Below are positions 36,388-45,970 of a DNA stretch of 64,000 nucleotides, one piece after another. The notes under the pieces are model-generated. The model was given only the letters and a program-made list of their open reading frames with translations, was not told where the DNA came from and ran no database searches. Every line of letters starts with the position of its first letter. Within the stretch, counting starts at the first letter, position 1. Both the position numbers and the translations under genes were made by a program. Source of the DNA: Comamonas testosteroni (GTDB taxonomy: Bacteria > Pseudomonadota > Gammaproteobacteria > Burkholderiales > Burkholderiaceae_C); assembly GCF_014076415.1 (NCBI RefSeq), contig NZ_CP043568.1, forward strand, positions 868,001 through 932,000. The letters run 5' to 3'.

Positions 36388-36756
36388 ATGCACGACCACG
36401 ATTACGACGCCAATTGCATTTTCTGCCGAATCGCCAAGGGGGAGATTCCTTCGCGCAAAGTCTATGAGGATGAGGAACTGTTCGCCTTCCATGACATTCA
36501 CCCCGGTGCGCCCGTGCACTTCCTGGTGATTCCCAAGAAGCACATTCGCTCCATGGCCCAGGTCGGCGCCGAGGATGCGCCCCTGCTGGGCCGCATGATG
36601 GCGCTGGCTCCCCGGCTGGCGATGGAGCAGGGCTGCAACCCTTATCCCGATGGCGGTTTCCGCATCGTGGTCAATACCGGCAGCGAAGGCGGGCAGGAAG
36701 TGCACCATCTGCACCTGCACGTCATGGGCGGCCCGCGACCCTGGCTCAAGGGCTGA
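36388..36756 (+). CDS. HIT family purine nucleotide hydrolase (HinT-like)
   Basis: A 122-residue histidine-triad protein that cleaves purine phosphoramidates such as aminoacyl-AMP. The triad HHLHLHVMGG is at the C terminus (about 108-117), and CIFCRIAKGEIPSRKVYED at the start is typical of HinT, with the DIHPGAPVHFLVIPKKHI strand. Its place before tatABC is usual in betaproteobacteria. Confidence 0.94.
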   Translation: MHDHDYDANCIFCRIAKGEIPSRKVYEDEELFAFHDIHPGAPVHFLVIPKKHIRSMAQVGAEDAPLLGRMMALAPRLAMEQGCNPYPDGGFRIVVNTGSEGGQEVHHLHLHVMGGPRPWLKG

Positions 36757-36876
36757 TCAGGCCTAGCGCAGGCCTGCACCCGGCGATAGAGCTGTGCGCT
36801 GCAGGCTTTTTGGGTGATTGATTCGTATCTGTCACAAGCCCCGTCTAAAATGGTTTGCAATTTCTAGGAGATTCTC

Positions 36877-37113
36877 ATGGGCTCGTTTTCTATCTGGCAC
36901 TGGGCGATCGTGCTGCTCATCGTGGTTCTGGTGTTCGGCACCAAGAAGCTCAAGAACATCGGCTCCGACCTGGGCGGTGCCGTCAAGGGCTTCAAGGACG
37001 GCATGAAGGACGGTGCGACTGACGCCGACGCCAACGCTACGACCGGCCAAGTGGCCAACCAGCAGGCCGTCGAAAAGGCCACCATCGACGTGGAAGCCAA
37101 GCAAAAGAGCTGA
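36877..37113 (+). CDS. tatA: Sec-independent translocase subunit TatA
   Basis: A 78-residue protein with one membrane helix (about 6-22), the [22 protein letters not shown] hinge-amphipathic helix and an acidic tail. TatA oligomers form the passage for folded twin-Arg proteins. It has a good AGGAG site eight bases before ATG 36877 and is followed by tatB and tatC. Confidence 0.95.
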   Translation: MGSFSIWHWAIVLLIVVLVFGTKKLKNIGSDLGGAVKGFKDGMKDGATDADANATTGQVANQQAVEKATIDVEAKQKS

Positions 37114-37135
37114 TCGCGGCAGGACTGACATTTAG

Positions 37136-37657
37136 ATGTTTGATATTGGCCTGTCCAAAATGGCGCTGATCGGTGCCGTGGCCCTGGTGGTCATCGGTCC
37201 CGAGAAGCTGCCGCGCGTGGCCCGCATGGTGGGCACCTTGCTTGGCAGGGCACAGCGCTATGTGTCCGACGTCAAGGCCGAGGTCAACCGCTCCATGGAG
37301 CTCGATGAGTTGCGCAAGATGAAGGACACGGTCGAGACTGCCGCACGGGACGTGGAGTCCAGCATGCGCAATCAGGCCTCCGATCTTGAAAAGGACTGGA
37401 GCGATGCGACCAAGGACCTGCGCGACGACTCGAACATGACTTCGGCTTCGTCCTTCGGCTCCTATGACGCAGAAGGTGGCTACACCGGTCTGGATACGCA
37501 CAGCAGCGTGGTGCCCAGCTATCGCCATCCGCGCAAGAACTGGCGCGTCAAGCGCGGTGCCGTGCCCCAGTGGTACAAGGCCCGTGCCGGGGTACGCAGC
37601 AAGGTCCAGTCGGGTGCGGCACGCGTGGCGCGCTTTCGCCCCAAGAAGTTCCATTGA
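37136..37657 (+). CDS. tatB: Sec-independent translocase subunit TatB
   Basis: A 173-residue protein: N-terminal membrane helix [21 protein letters not shown] (with the Glu-Pro-like PEKLP hinge just after it), a long amphipathic/coiled region (about 40-105) and a basic, Pro-poor tail. TatB with TatC recognises the signal peptides. Its gene is 22 bases after tatA. Confidence 0.94.
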   Translation: MFDIGLSKMALIGAVALVVIGPEKLPRVARMVGTLLGRAQRYVSDVKAEVNRSMELDELRKMKDTVETAARDVESSMRNQASDLEKDWSDATKDLRDDSNMTSASSFGSYDAEGGYTGLDTHSSVVPSYRHPRKNWRVKRGAVPQWYKARAGVRSKVQSGAARVARFRPKKFH

Positions 37658-37813
37658 ACATGCAGCTCAGCAGCCTGCCGGCCGCAAGGTCGGCCATGGC
37701 CGGCCCCAGGGGGACGGCTTGGCTGCCCGCATGTCGCTCTTTGCCCGTGATCCGCGGGCGTTGTTGTTTCCCAAGCGTGAGGAGCCGATCAGGCTCCGAC
37801 GCGGTTTTGCACC

Positions 37814-38626
37814 ATGTCCGAACCCTCTAAAGAAGACGAACTCGCCGGCACGGAGCAGCCGTTTGTCCAGCACCTGATGGAGCTGCGTGATCGCCTGCTC
37901 TACAGCCTGTATGGCGTTTTGATCGGCGTCGGGCTGCTGATGTTCTGGCCGGGCCCCGACGGCCTGATCGACTTCATCGCCCTGCCCATCAAGGAGCACA
38001 TGCCGCCTGGCGCCAAGCTGATTGCGGTGGGCGTTTTCTCGCCCTTCTTCGTGCCGCTCAAGGTGCTGATGATGGTGGCTGTGCTGCTGGCGTTGCCATG
38101 GATCATGTACCAGATCTGGGCCTTTGTGGCTCCGGGCCTGTACAGCCACGAGAAGAAATTCGCCTTGCCGCTGATCCTGTTCGGCAGCCTGCTGGCCTAT
38201 GCCGGCATTGCATTCGTACAGTTCTTTGTGCTGGGCAATATGTTCAAGTTCATCCAGCACTTCACGCCGGCCAGCGTGGCAGCCACGCCCGACATCGCCT
38301 CGTACGTGGAAGCGATTCTGTCGCTCTACATCGCTTTTGCCGCGGCCTTCCAGGTGCCCATCGTGGTGATGCTGCTGGTGCGCTTTGGTCTGGTGGAGAT
38401 CGAGAAGCTCAAGGCCTTCCGCGGCTATTTCGTGGTGCTGGCCTTTGTGATTGCTGCCGTCATCACGCCGCCCGATGTGATCTCTCAGCTGGCCCTGGCC
38501 TTGCCCATGTGCCTGCTCTACGAGATCGGCATTCTGGGGGCCGGCTGGTTCAGCCGGGTATCGCGTGCGCCCGATGCCGACGAAAGCACGGGCTCAGAGG
38601 TGGAAAAATCCACAGACGGCCACTGA
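37814..38626 (+). CDS. tatC: Sec-independent translocase subunit TatC
   Basis: A 270-residue inner-membrane protein with six helices, the core receptor for twin-Arg signal peptides. QPFVQHLMELRDRLLYSLYG carries the conserved cytoplasmic Glu/Arg residues, followed by LPWIMYQIWAFVAPGLY and VITPPDVISQLALALPM. Possible clients in this window are the Rieske protein (petA) and the hydrolase at 14.6-16.2 kb. Confidence 0.96.
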   Translation: MSEPSKEDELAGTEQPFVQHLMELRDRLLYSLYGVLIGVGLLMFWPGPDGLIDFIALPIKEHMPPGAKLIAVGVFSPFFVPLKVLMMVAVLLALPWIMYQIWAFVAPGLYSHEKKFALPLILFGSLLAYAGIAFVQFFVLGNMFKFIQHFTPASVAATPDIASYVEAILSLYIAFAAAFQVPIVVMLLVRFGLVEIEKLKAFRGYFVVLAFVIAAVITPPDVISQLALALPMCLLYEIGILGAGWFSRVSRAPDADESTGSEVEKSTDGH

Positions 38627-38646
38627 TCTGCGCCCCGACCTCCTGC

Positions 38647-38680
38647 AAAGCCCTTGAAGCAATTCAAGGGCTTTTGTTTT
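38647..38680 (+). terminator. Terminator of the tat operon
   Basis: A perfect 12-bp stem (38647-38658 and 38663-38674) with loop GCAA is followed by a T-rich tract. It lies 20 bases after the tatC stop. Confidence 0.9.
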
Positions 38681-38713
38681 GATAGCTGCCGGTGCTTTCC
38701 CAGCAAGCGCTTG
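38681..38713. repeat. Intergenic GATAGC repeat, copy 4 (half element)
   Basis: GATAGCTGCCGGTGCTTTCC followed by AAGCGCTTG (38705-38713) matches the left end of the repeat; the GGCGCTATC end is absent. Confidence 0.4.
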
Positions 38714-38823
38714 AGCCGTATTTTCTGACGAGTACTGATGGTGCCGCTGCGGCTTGCAGAGCGGGCCGGAGCATGAAAAAAGCCAGCGGCTGGCGCTGGC
38801 TTTTCGGTTTGTTGGCGCTGCAA

Positions 38824-39984
<1,161 letters not shown>

Positions 39985-40348
39985 GTAATGCGTATAGGTA
40001 GTGAGGGGAACAAGCCCACATTGTGAAGCATGGCTGCGCCAAGCGTCGAAGCGAACATTTGCTTGCAAGCAAATGCATAACGCAAAGCTTTGCAGAATGC
40101 AGGGCCTATGGCTATAGGACTGCAAGCATCTAAAGTTTTATGCGTCCGGGATATATGAGTGAAAACCCTAGAATGTTTTTTCGACTGCGCTTACGCCGCC
40201 GTTACTGAAGTGACTGCCCACAAGGTGCCCATATTCAGTTTGGTGTGGCTTTGCATCTGAAGCCCGCCGCAATCGGTCTGCCACTGCACGTTGACCCGTG
40301 ATCAGCGGCCTTATCCGCGCTGTCCTGTTGTTCGATCTAGGAAACACC
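39985..40348. other. Divergent intergenic region with stacked palindromes
   Basis: 364 bases between the protease and transporter genes without a credible gene. It holds a perfect 20-base palindrome at 40056-40075 and a perfect 12-base palindrome at 40082-40093, with shared TTTGC/GCAAA half-sites, and must contain both promoters. Confidence 0.6.
40056..40093. promoter_or_regulatory. Tandem palindromes upstream of the HtrA-like gene
   Basis: CATTTGCTTG-CAAGCAAATG (40056-40075) and GCAAAG-CTTTGC (40082-40093) are both perfect. They lie 70-110 bases before the protease start, a usual place for a regulator site. Confidence 0.45.
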
Positions 40349-41674
40349 ATGACTACGCTTGACCACGCTGCATCGGCTGACGCGCCGGCTGCAGCGACGA
40401 ATCGTCTCCTGAACCGGGAGGACTACAAGACCCTGGGCTTATCGGCCCTGGGCGGAACGCTGGAGTTTTACGACTTCGTGGTGTTCGTCTTTTTTGCCAA
40501 TGTGATTGGCAGCCTGTTTTTTCCAGCCTCACTGCCGGAGTGGATGCGCCAGCTGCAGACGCTGGGTATTTTCGCTGCCGGCTATCTGGCGCGCCCCATC
40601 GGCGGCATTTTGATTGCCCACTTCGGCGACATCCTGGGTCGCAAGAAGATGTTCACGCTGTCAGTGTTCCTGATGGCCGTGCCCACGCTGGTCATCGGCC
40701 TGCTGCCGACTTATGAAACCATAGGCTTGGCCGCTCCCATCCTGCTGCTGCTGATGCGCGTGATGCAAGGTGCCGCCATCGGCGGTGAAATGCCCGGCGC
40801 CTGGGTGTTCGTCGCCGAGCATGCTCCCGAAAAGCGCTACGGCTTTGCGATCGGCGCATTGACCTCCGGCATTACCGGCGGTATTTTCCTGGGCTCCATC
40901 ATCGGGGTCTGGCTCAACAGCACCTACAGCCAGGGCGAGATCCACGACTGGGCCTGGCGCCTGCCCTTCATCCTGGGCGGTGTCTTCGGTCTGGTGTCGG
41001 TGTATCTGCGCAAGTTCCTGCACGAGACCCCCATCTTCCAGGAACTGCAGGCCCGCAAGGCCGCTGACCGCGAACTGCCGATCAAGACCATCTTGCGCGA
41101 CCACAGGGAAGCCTGCGTTGTCGTGGCGCTGATGACCTGGGTACTGTCCACGGCGATCGTGGTGGTGATCCTGTTCACGCCGGCCTATCTGCAAAAGGTG
41201 TTCCACATCGAGCCTGCGATGGCCCTGAAGGCCAATGCCGTGGCGACCGTGACGCTGACCATAGGCTGCGTGTTCTGGGGCTGGCTGTCCGACAAGATCG
41301 GCACCAAGCTGACCATGCTCATCGGCTGGGGCGGCATGACGGCCACAGCCTATCTGTTCTACCTGAACCTGCCTGGCAACGAAGCTTCGCTGATCTGCAA
41401 CTATGCGACCGTGGGCTTCTTCGTGGGCTCCATCTCGCTGCTGCCCGTGGTGGGCGTGCGGGCCTTCCCGCCCGAAGTGCGCTTCACCGGTCTGTCCTTC
41501 TCCTACAATATGGCCTATGCCGTGTTCGGTGGCCTGACACCGATGCTGGTGTCCGTATGGCAGCAGGTGGATGTGATGGCGCCTGCCCACTATGTGGCGG
41601 TCATGGGCGTGCTGGGCATGGCCATGGGCTTTTGGCCGCTGGCATGCAAGGGCTGGAAGCCGCGCAGAGGGTGA
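40349..41674 (+). CDS. MFS transporter, metabolite:H+ symporter (ProP/KgtP-like)
   Basis: A 441-residue permease with about 12 membrane helices. The segments GYLARPIGGILIAHFGDILGRKK (loop 2-3 motif, broken by family residues) and LLLMRVMQGAAIGGEMPGAWVFVAEHAPEKRYG mark the MHS group, which imports carboxylates or osmolytes with protons. ATG 40349 starts before a short polar leader. The gene converges with the GntR regulator and shares a terminator with it; whether it serves the malonate operon is not known. Confidence 0.88.
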   Translation: MTTLDHAASADAPAAATNRLLNREDYKTLGLSALGGTLEFYDFVVFVFFANVIGSLFFPASLPEWMRQLQTLGIFAAGYLARPIGGILIAHFGDILGRKKMFTLSVFLMAVPTLVIGLLPTYETIGLAAPILLLLMRVMQGAAIGGEMPGAWVFVAEHAPEKRYGFAIGALTSGITGGIFLGSIIGVWLNSTYSQGEIHDWAWRLPFILGGVFGLVSVYLRKFLHETPIFQELQARKAADRELPIKTILRDHREACVVVALMTWVLSTAIVVVILFTPAYLQKVFHIEPAMALKANAVATVTLTIGCVFWGWLSDKIGTKLTMLIGWGGMTATAYLFYLNLPGNEASLICNYATVGFFVGSISLLPVVGVRAFPPEVRFTGLSFSYNMAYAVFGGLTPMLVSVWQQVDVMAPAHYVAVMGVLGMAMGFWPLACKGWKPRRG

Positions 41675-41692
41675 GTCTGCACAGCGAATGAG

Positions 41693-41724
41693 AAAAGGCA
41701 GTCAGCAGTGGCTGCCTTTTTTTT
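41693..41724 (+). terminator. Terminator of the MFS gene, overlapping the GntR 3' end
   Basis: Arms AAAAGGCAG (41693-41701) and CTGCCTTTT (41712-41720) lead into eight Ts on the plus strand. The reverse strand has an A-run, so it may serve both convergent genes. Confidence 0.82.
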
Positions 41725-42448
41725 CGCCGCTCGCGCGCTTGCGGCGGCGTGGCTGCATGGCGGGCGCGGAGACGGTGCTCAGCACCATGTCGGCAAAGGC
41801 GCTCCCGCCCGCCGAGATATGGTTGCGCATGGCCTCGGCAGCGACTTCGCTGTTGCCGGCCAGAATGGCGTTCACCACGGTTTCATGCTCCGCCTGGGAG
41901 TGCAGCAGGCGCTCCGGCTTTTCAAACATCTTGCTGCGGTAGGGGGCGACCCTGAGTCTGGCCTCACGGGTTTGCTCGACGATAAATGTGTTTCCGCTAG
42001 ACTGATATATCAAATCGTGCAGTCTGGCATTTGCCTGTTCGTAGGCAATGGAGTCGGCCGTACGCGCATGGGCTGCCGTCTGCGCCAGAGCCGCTTGCAG
42101 CTGCGTTCTCTGCTCCGAGTTGATGCGCCTGGCCGCCAGGCGCGCCAGCACGCCTTCCAGTTCGGCAAGTCCTTCCATCATCGCAATCAGCTCACGGGGA
42201 TCGAGGTGGCGCACGTAGATGCCAACGCGCGGAAGAATGCTCACCATCCCCTTGGCAGATAGCAACAGCAGGGCTTCGCGTACTGGCGTGCGCGAAGCCC
42301 GGAAACGCTCGCACAGCGCCTGTTCGTCGATGGCGGCGCCCGGCCGCAATGCGCCGTTGCGCAGGTCTTGCTCCAGTGCCAGCCGTATGCGGTCCTGCAT
42401 GCTGAGCGCGTCTAGGGTTTCTGCCGTTGGTGGATGTTTTGGCTTCAT
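41702..42448 (-). CDS. GntR family transcriptional regulator (FCD type)
   Basis: A 248-residue regulator: an N-terminal winged helix (about 15-80; DEQALCERFRASRTPVREALLLLSAKGM) and a C-terminal FCD ligand domain (about 90-225) with the metal-binding pattern of Asp and three His residues partly visible (ANARLHDLIYQSSGN, HETVVNAILAG). It is read away from the crotonase-Bug-MatB operon, 40 bases apart, and probably controls that operon in answer to a dicarboxylate or acyl-CoA, as MatR-type regulators do. Confidence 0.9.
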   Translation of the reverse strand: MKPKHPPTAETLDALSMQDRIRLALEQDLRNGALRPGAAIDEQALCERFRASRTPVREALLLLSAKGMVSILPRVGIYVRHLDPRELIAMMEGLAELEGVLARLAARRINSEQRTQLQAALAQTAAHARTADSIAYEQANARLHDLIYQSSGNTFIVEQTREARLRVAPYRSKMFEKPERLLHSQAEHETVVNAILAGNSEVAAEAMRNHISAGGSAFADMVLSTVSAPAMQPRRRKRASGEKKGSHC

Positions 42449-42458
42449 TGTTTAATAT

Positions 42459-42470
42459 TAGATATATCTA
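42459..42470. promoter_or_regulatory. Candidate GntR operator between divergent genes
   Basis: TAGATATATCTA is a perfect palindrome inside the 40-base AT-rich gap between the regulator and the operon it faces, with weaker AATATT/ATATT extensions on both sides. The whole gap is small enough for one site to control both promoters. Confidence 0.5.
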
Positions 42471-42488
42471 TTCATATTTCTGATACGC

Positions 42489-43238
42489 ATGAACCCAAGA
42501 CTGGATTTCCAGGACTGTATGGCAACCATCACACTCCAGCGCCCCACGGTGGCGAACCGTCTGGCGCCCGATGATTTGCCGGTACTCATTGAATGCATAG
42601 CATGCGTCAATCAGAGGGAGGATGTACGGGTGCTGGTGTTGCGTAGCGAAGGCAGGCATTTCTGCAGTGGCTACGATATATCACAAATCGAAAACAGCCA
42701 GAGTCAGGGCAGCAGCTTCGGAGAGATGGTGGACGTGGTTGAGCAGTGCCGCGCGGTGACCATTGCCGCCATTCAAGGGGGCGTATACGGCGGCGCAACT
42801 GATCTGGCACTGGCTTGCGACTTTCGCGTGGGTTCGATGGCGGCGGACATGTTCATGCCCGCCGCAAGACTGGGCCTGCATTTCTATGCCTCGGGGTTGG
42901 AGCGCTATGTCAGCCGTCTGGGGCTCGATACCGCCAAGCGCCTGTTTCTGAGCTGCGAGCGCCTGGATGCCGAGCAGATGAAGGCCTGCGGCTTCCTGAC
43001 GCATCTGGTGGCACAAACGGAGCTTGAAGAGACCGTGGCGAGTCTGGCCGGGACGCTGGGAGCGATGGCGCCCTTGGCCTTGTTTGGCATGAAAAAACAC
43101 CTGAACCTGATTGCCTGCGGTCGCCATGATCCAGAGGCGATTGCGCGCGAAGTGCAGCGCTCGGTGGAGTCCGAGGATCTGCGCGAGGGCGGCCTGGCCT
43201 GGCGCGAAAAGCGCACGCCTCTCTTCAGGGGTTGCTAG
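42489..43238 (+). CDS. Crotonase-fold protein lacking both hydratase glutamates
   Basis: A 249-residue enoyl-CoA hydratase/isomerase-family protein. Both oxyanion-hole segments are present (GRHFCSGYDI, about 55-64, and IQGGVYGGATDLAL). The two catalytic Glu residues of hydratases are replaced by Asp 105 and Ala 125, so simple hydratase activity is unlikely. The region MPAARLGLHFYASG resembles the methylmalonyl-CoA decarboxylase branch of the family. Placed before a malonyl-CoA ligase, it may decarboxylate malonyl- or methylmalonyl-CoA. No ribosome site is seen at ATG 42489. Confidence 0.8.
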   Translation: MNPRLDFQDCMATITLQRPTVANRLAPDDLPVLIECIACVNQREDVRVLVLRSEGRHFCSGYDISQIENSQSQGSSFGEMVDVVEQCRAVTIAAIQGGVYGGATDLALACDFRVGSMAADMFMPAARLGLHFYASGLERYVSRLGLDTAKRLFLSCERLDAEQMKACGFLTHLVAQTELEETVASLAGTLGAMAPLALFGMKKHLNLIACGRHDPEAIAREVQRSVESEDLREGGLAWREKRTPLFRGC

Positions 43239-43288
43239 CACCGGCTTGCCGCCGAAAAACATCCATACCTTCCACCAAGGAGACAAGC

Positions 43289-44251
43289 ATGTTCAAGAAA
43301 GCATTGGTATCGGCCTGCCTGCTGAGCGCCAGCGCGCTGGTGCTGGCAGACAGCTATCCGTCGCGGCCCATCACGCTGATGGTGGGCTTTCCGCCCGGCG
43401 GTGGCGCCGACGCGGTGGCGCGCATCGTCAGTGAAAAACTGGGGCGGGTGTTGAATCAGTCGGTGCTGGTGGACAACCGCCCCGGCGCAGGCACGACGAT
43501 TGCGTCGGACCTGGTGGCGCGGGCGCCAGCCGACGGCTACACCTTGCTGCTGGGCTCAGCCAATCTGTATGGCACGGACCAGATTCTTTACAAGAGTGCG
43601 CGCTATGACGGCGTCAGGAGCTTCACGCCCATCATGCGCTGGAGCGATTCGCCGATGCTGCTTGCGGTGAAAAAGGACTTTCCCGAGAAAACGGTGGCCG
43701 GACTGATCGAGCAGGCCCGCAAGCATCCCGGCAAGCTGACGTATTCCTCGTCCGGCACCGGAGTGGTCACGCATCTGGCCGGTGCGTCGTTTGCGCATGC
43801 CGCCGGCATCGACATGCTGCATGTGCCGTTCAAGGGTGGCGCGCCTTCGATCCAGGCCGTGGGCGCGGGTGACGTGGACATGACCTTCGGGACGCCGCCC
43901 TCGGTGATGCCGATGGCCGCTGGCGGCAAGCTGCGCATCTTGGCCGTGACCACGGCCCAGCGCTCACAGCTGTTTCCCGATCTGCCGGCCATGCAGGAGT
44001 CCGGCATCAATGGGGCGGACTTCACGCTCTGGTTCGGTCTCTACGGGCCGGCCAAGCTGCCCAGGGAGATCACGCAAAAGCTGTTCGAGGCCAGCCGCCA
44101 GGCCTTGAGCGATCCGGAAGTCAAGGCCAAGCTCGAAAAGCAGGGCGTCGTGGCCTATCCCTCGGCATCGCCCCAGGAGTTCGAGACCTGGGCCCAGGCC
44201 GACGGCAAGAAGCAAAAAGCCGTGGCCGAGCGCGCCATGGCGGGGCAATGA
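43289..44251 (+). CDS. Bug-family (TctC) tripartite tricarboxylate-type binding protein
   Basis: A 320-residue periplasmic receptor with signal peptide MFKKALVSACLLSASALVLA and the family pattern YPSRPITLMVGFPPGGGADAVAR, then RPGAGTTIASDLVARAPADGYTLL. Such proteins are greatly expanded in Comamonadaceae and bind carboxylates. No TctA/TctB membrane genes are adjacent, so it may use a membrane pair elsewhere or act as a sensor. It lies inside the malonate-type operon, which suggests a dicarboxylate ligand. Confidence 0.92.
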   Translation: MFKKALVSACLLSASALVLADSYPSRPITLMVGFPPGGGADAVARIVSEKLGRVLNQSVLVDNRPGAGTTIASDLVARAPADGYTLLLGSANLYGTDQILYKSARYDGVRSFTPIMRWSDSPMLLAVKKDFPEKTVAGLIEQARKHPGKLTYSSSGTGVVTHLAGASFAHAAGIDMLHVPFKGGAPSIQAVGAGDVDMTFGTPPSVMPMAAGGKLRILAVTTAQRSQLFPDLPAMQESGINGADFTLWFGLYGPAKLPREITQKLFEASRQALSDPEVKAKLEKQGVVAYPSASPQEFETWAQADGKKQKAVAERAMAGQ

Positions 44252-44280
44252 AGCGGTTTCTAGCAAAGAGAGTTATCCAT

Positions 44281-45864
44281 ATGTCTGACATGAACATGTT
44301 CGCCGCACTGCGCGCGGCTTTCCCGGCCGATCTGGACGAGGTCGCCATCGAGGCCGTATCGCCCCAGGTGTCGGCCGACGCGCCGCTTCTCTATACCTGG
44401 CGCGACCTGGACCGCATGAGCGCACGCATGGCGAATCTACTGGCCTCGCTCGATCTGCCCGCCGCCAGCCGTATCGCGGTGCAGGTGGAAAAATCGGTCG
44501 AGGCGCTGATGCTGTATTTGGCCACCTTGCGCGCCGGCCATGTGTTCCTGCCGCTCAACACTGCCTACCAGAGCGCCGAAATCGAATATTTCATCGGCAA
44601 TGCCGAGCCCGCCGTGGTGGTCTGTACGCCCGCCAATGCGGACTGGGTGGCAAAGGTGGCGGCGGACTGCGGCACTCAGCATGTCTTCACGCTGGGCGAA
44701 GCGCGGGACGGCAGCCTGCTGGAGCAGGCGCTGCGCTTCGACGAGGAGCATGCGCCTGTGCCGCGCCAGGCCGACGATCTGGCTGCCATTCTCTACACCA
44801 GCGGCACCACGGGGCGCAGCAAGGGAGCGATGCTCTCGCATGGCAATCTGCTCTCGAACGCTCTCATGCTCAAGCAGTACTGGGGCTGGCGCACGCGCGA
44901 GCAGGGCGGCGACGTGCTGATCCACGCCTTGCCGATCTTTCATGCGCACGGGCTGTTCGTCGCCATCCATGGCGCGCTGATCAATGGCAGCAAGATCATC
45001 TGGATGGCGAAATTTGATGCCAGGGCCGTGATCGCGGCCATGCCGCGCGCCACCGTGTTCATGGGCGTGCCCACGCTGTATGTGCGCATGCTGGCCGAGC
45101 CGACGCTGACCAGGGCGGCGGCCAGCCGGATGCGGCTGTTCATCTCGGGCTCGGCACCGCTGCTCATCGAAACCTTTGGCGAATGGCGCCAGCGCACCGG
45201 CCACACCATTCTCGAGCGCTATGGCATGAGCGAGACCATCATGCTTACCTCCAATCCCTACGGTCCCGATGCTCGCCACGGCGGGCAGGACGAGCGCCGC
45301 GGCGGCACCGTGGGCTTTGCGCTGCCCGGTGTGGGGGTACGCGTGGCGGGCGACAGCGGGCAGCCGCTGCCCACGGGCGAAGTCGGTGCCATCGAGGTCA
45401 GCGGACCCAATATCTTCAAAGGCTATTGGCGCATGCCTGAAAAAACGGCGCAGGAGTTCACTGCAGACGGCTGGTTCAGGACCGGCGACGTCGGCAGGGT
45501 GGATGAGCGCGGCTATATCACCATCGTGGGTCGTAGCAAGGATCTGATCATCAGCGGCGGCTACAACGTCTACCCGGCGGAGGTCGAAGGCTTTATCAAC
45601 GACATGCCCGGTGTGGCTGAGAGCGCCCTGGTCGGTGTGCCGCACCCGGATTTCGGTGAGGTGGGTGTGGCGGTGGTGGTCGCCAGGCCGGGGCATTCGC
45701 CCGGCAGCGAGGCGATCGTCGCGCTGCTGAAAGCGCAGCTCGCCAACTTCAAGATTCCCAAGCGCTGCTTTGTCGTGGCGGAGCTGCCGCGCAATGCCAT
45801 GGGCAAGGTGCAGAAAAACCTGCTGCGTGACCAGTACCAAAGTCTGTTCACTTCAAAAGCATAG
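44281..45864 (+). CDS. Malonyl-CoA synthetase-like acyl-CoA ligase (MatB family)
   Basis: A 527-residue adenylate-forming ligase. Motifs: P-loop YTSGTTGRSKGAM, the YGMSETIMLTSNPY segment and GTVGFALPGVGVRV that I associate with MatB, GPNIFKGYWRMPEKT, FRTGDVGRVDERGY, and the C-terminal lysine in PRNAMGKVQKNLLR. MatB joins malonate (or methylmalonate) to CoA. ATG 44281 has AGAGAG upstream and is preferred over 44248. It ends the GntR-facing operon with the crotonase and Bug genes. Confidence 0.85.
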   Translation: MSDMNMFAALRAAFPADLDEVAIEAVSPQVSADAPLLYTWRDLDRMSARMANLLASLDLPAASRIAVQVEKSVEALMLYLATLRAGHVFLPLNTAYQSAEIEYFIGNAEPAVVVCTPANADWVAKVAADCGTQHVFTLGEARDGSLLEQALRFDEEHAPVPRQADDLAAILYTSGTTGRSKGAMLSHGNLLSNALMLKQYWGWRTREQGGDVLIHALPIFHAHGLFVAIHGALINGSKIIWMAKFDARAVIAAMPRATVFMGVPTLYVRMLAEPTLTRAAASRMRLFISGSAPLLIETFGEWRQRTGHTILERYGMSETIMLTSNPYGPDARHGGQDERRGGTVGFALPGVGVRVAGDSGQPLPTGEVGAIEVSGPNIFKGYWRMPEKTAQEFTADGWFRTGDVGRVDERGYITIVGRSKDLIISGGYNVYPAEVEGFINDMPGVAESALVGVPHPDFGEVGVAVVVARPGHSPGSEAIVALLKAQLANFKIPKRCFVVAELPRNAMGKVQKNLLRDQYQSLFTSKA

Positions 45865-45970
45865 CTGCTGTCGCATGCTGTTAAACATTTTCAGCAATTT
45901 TCAGTGTTGAAATGCTTGTACGGCATGCGATAGATGCTCCTTACTTTGAAACAATCAGGGTGCGACAATC

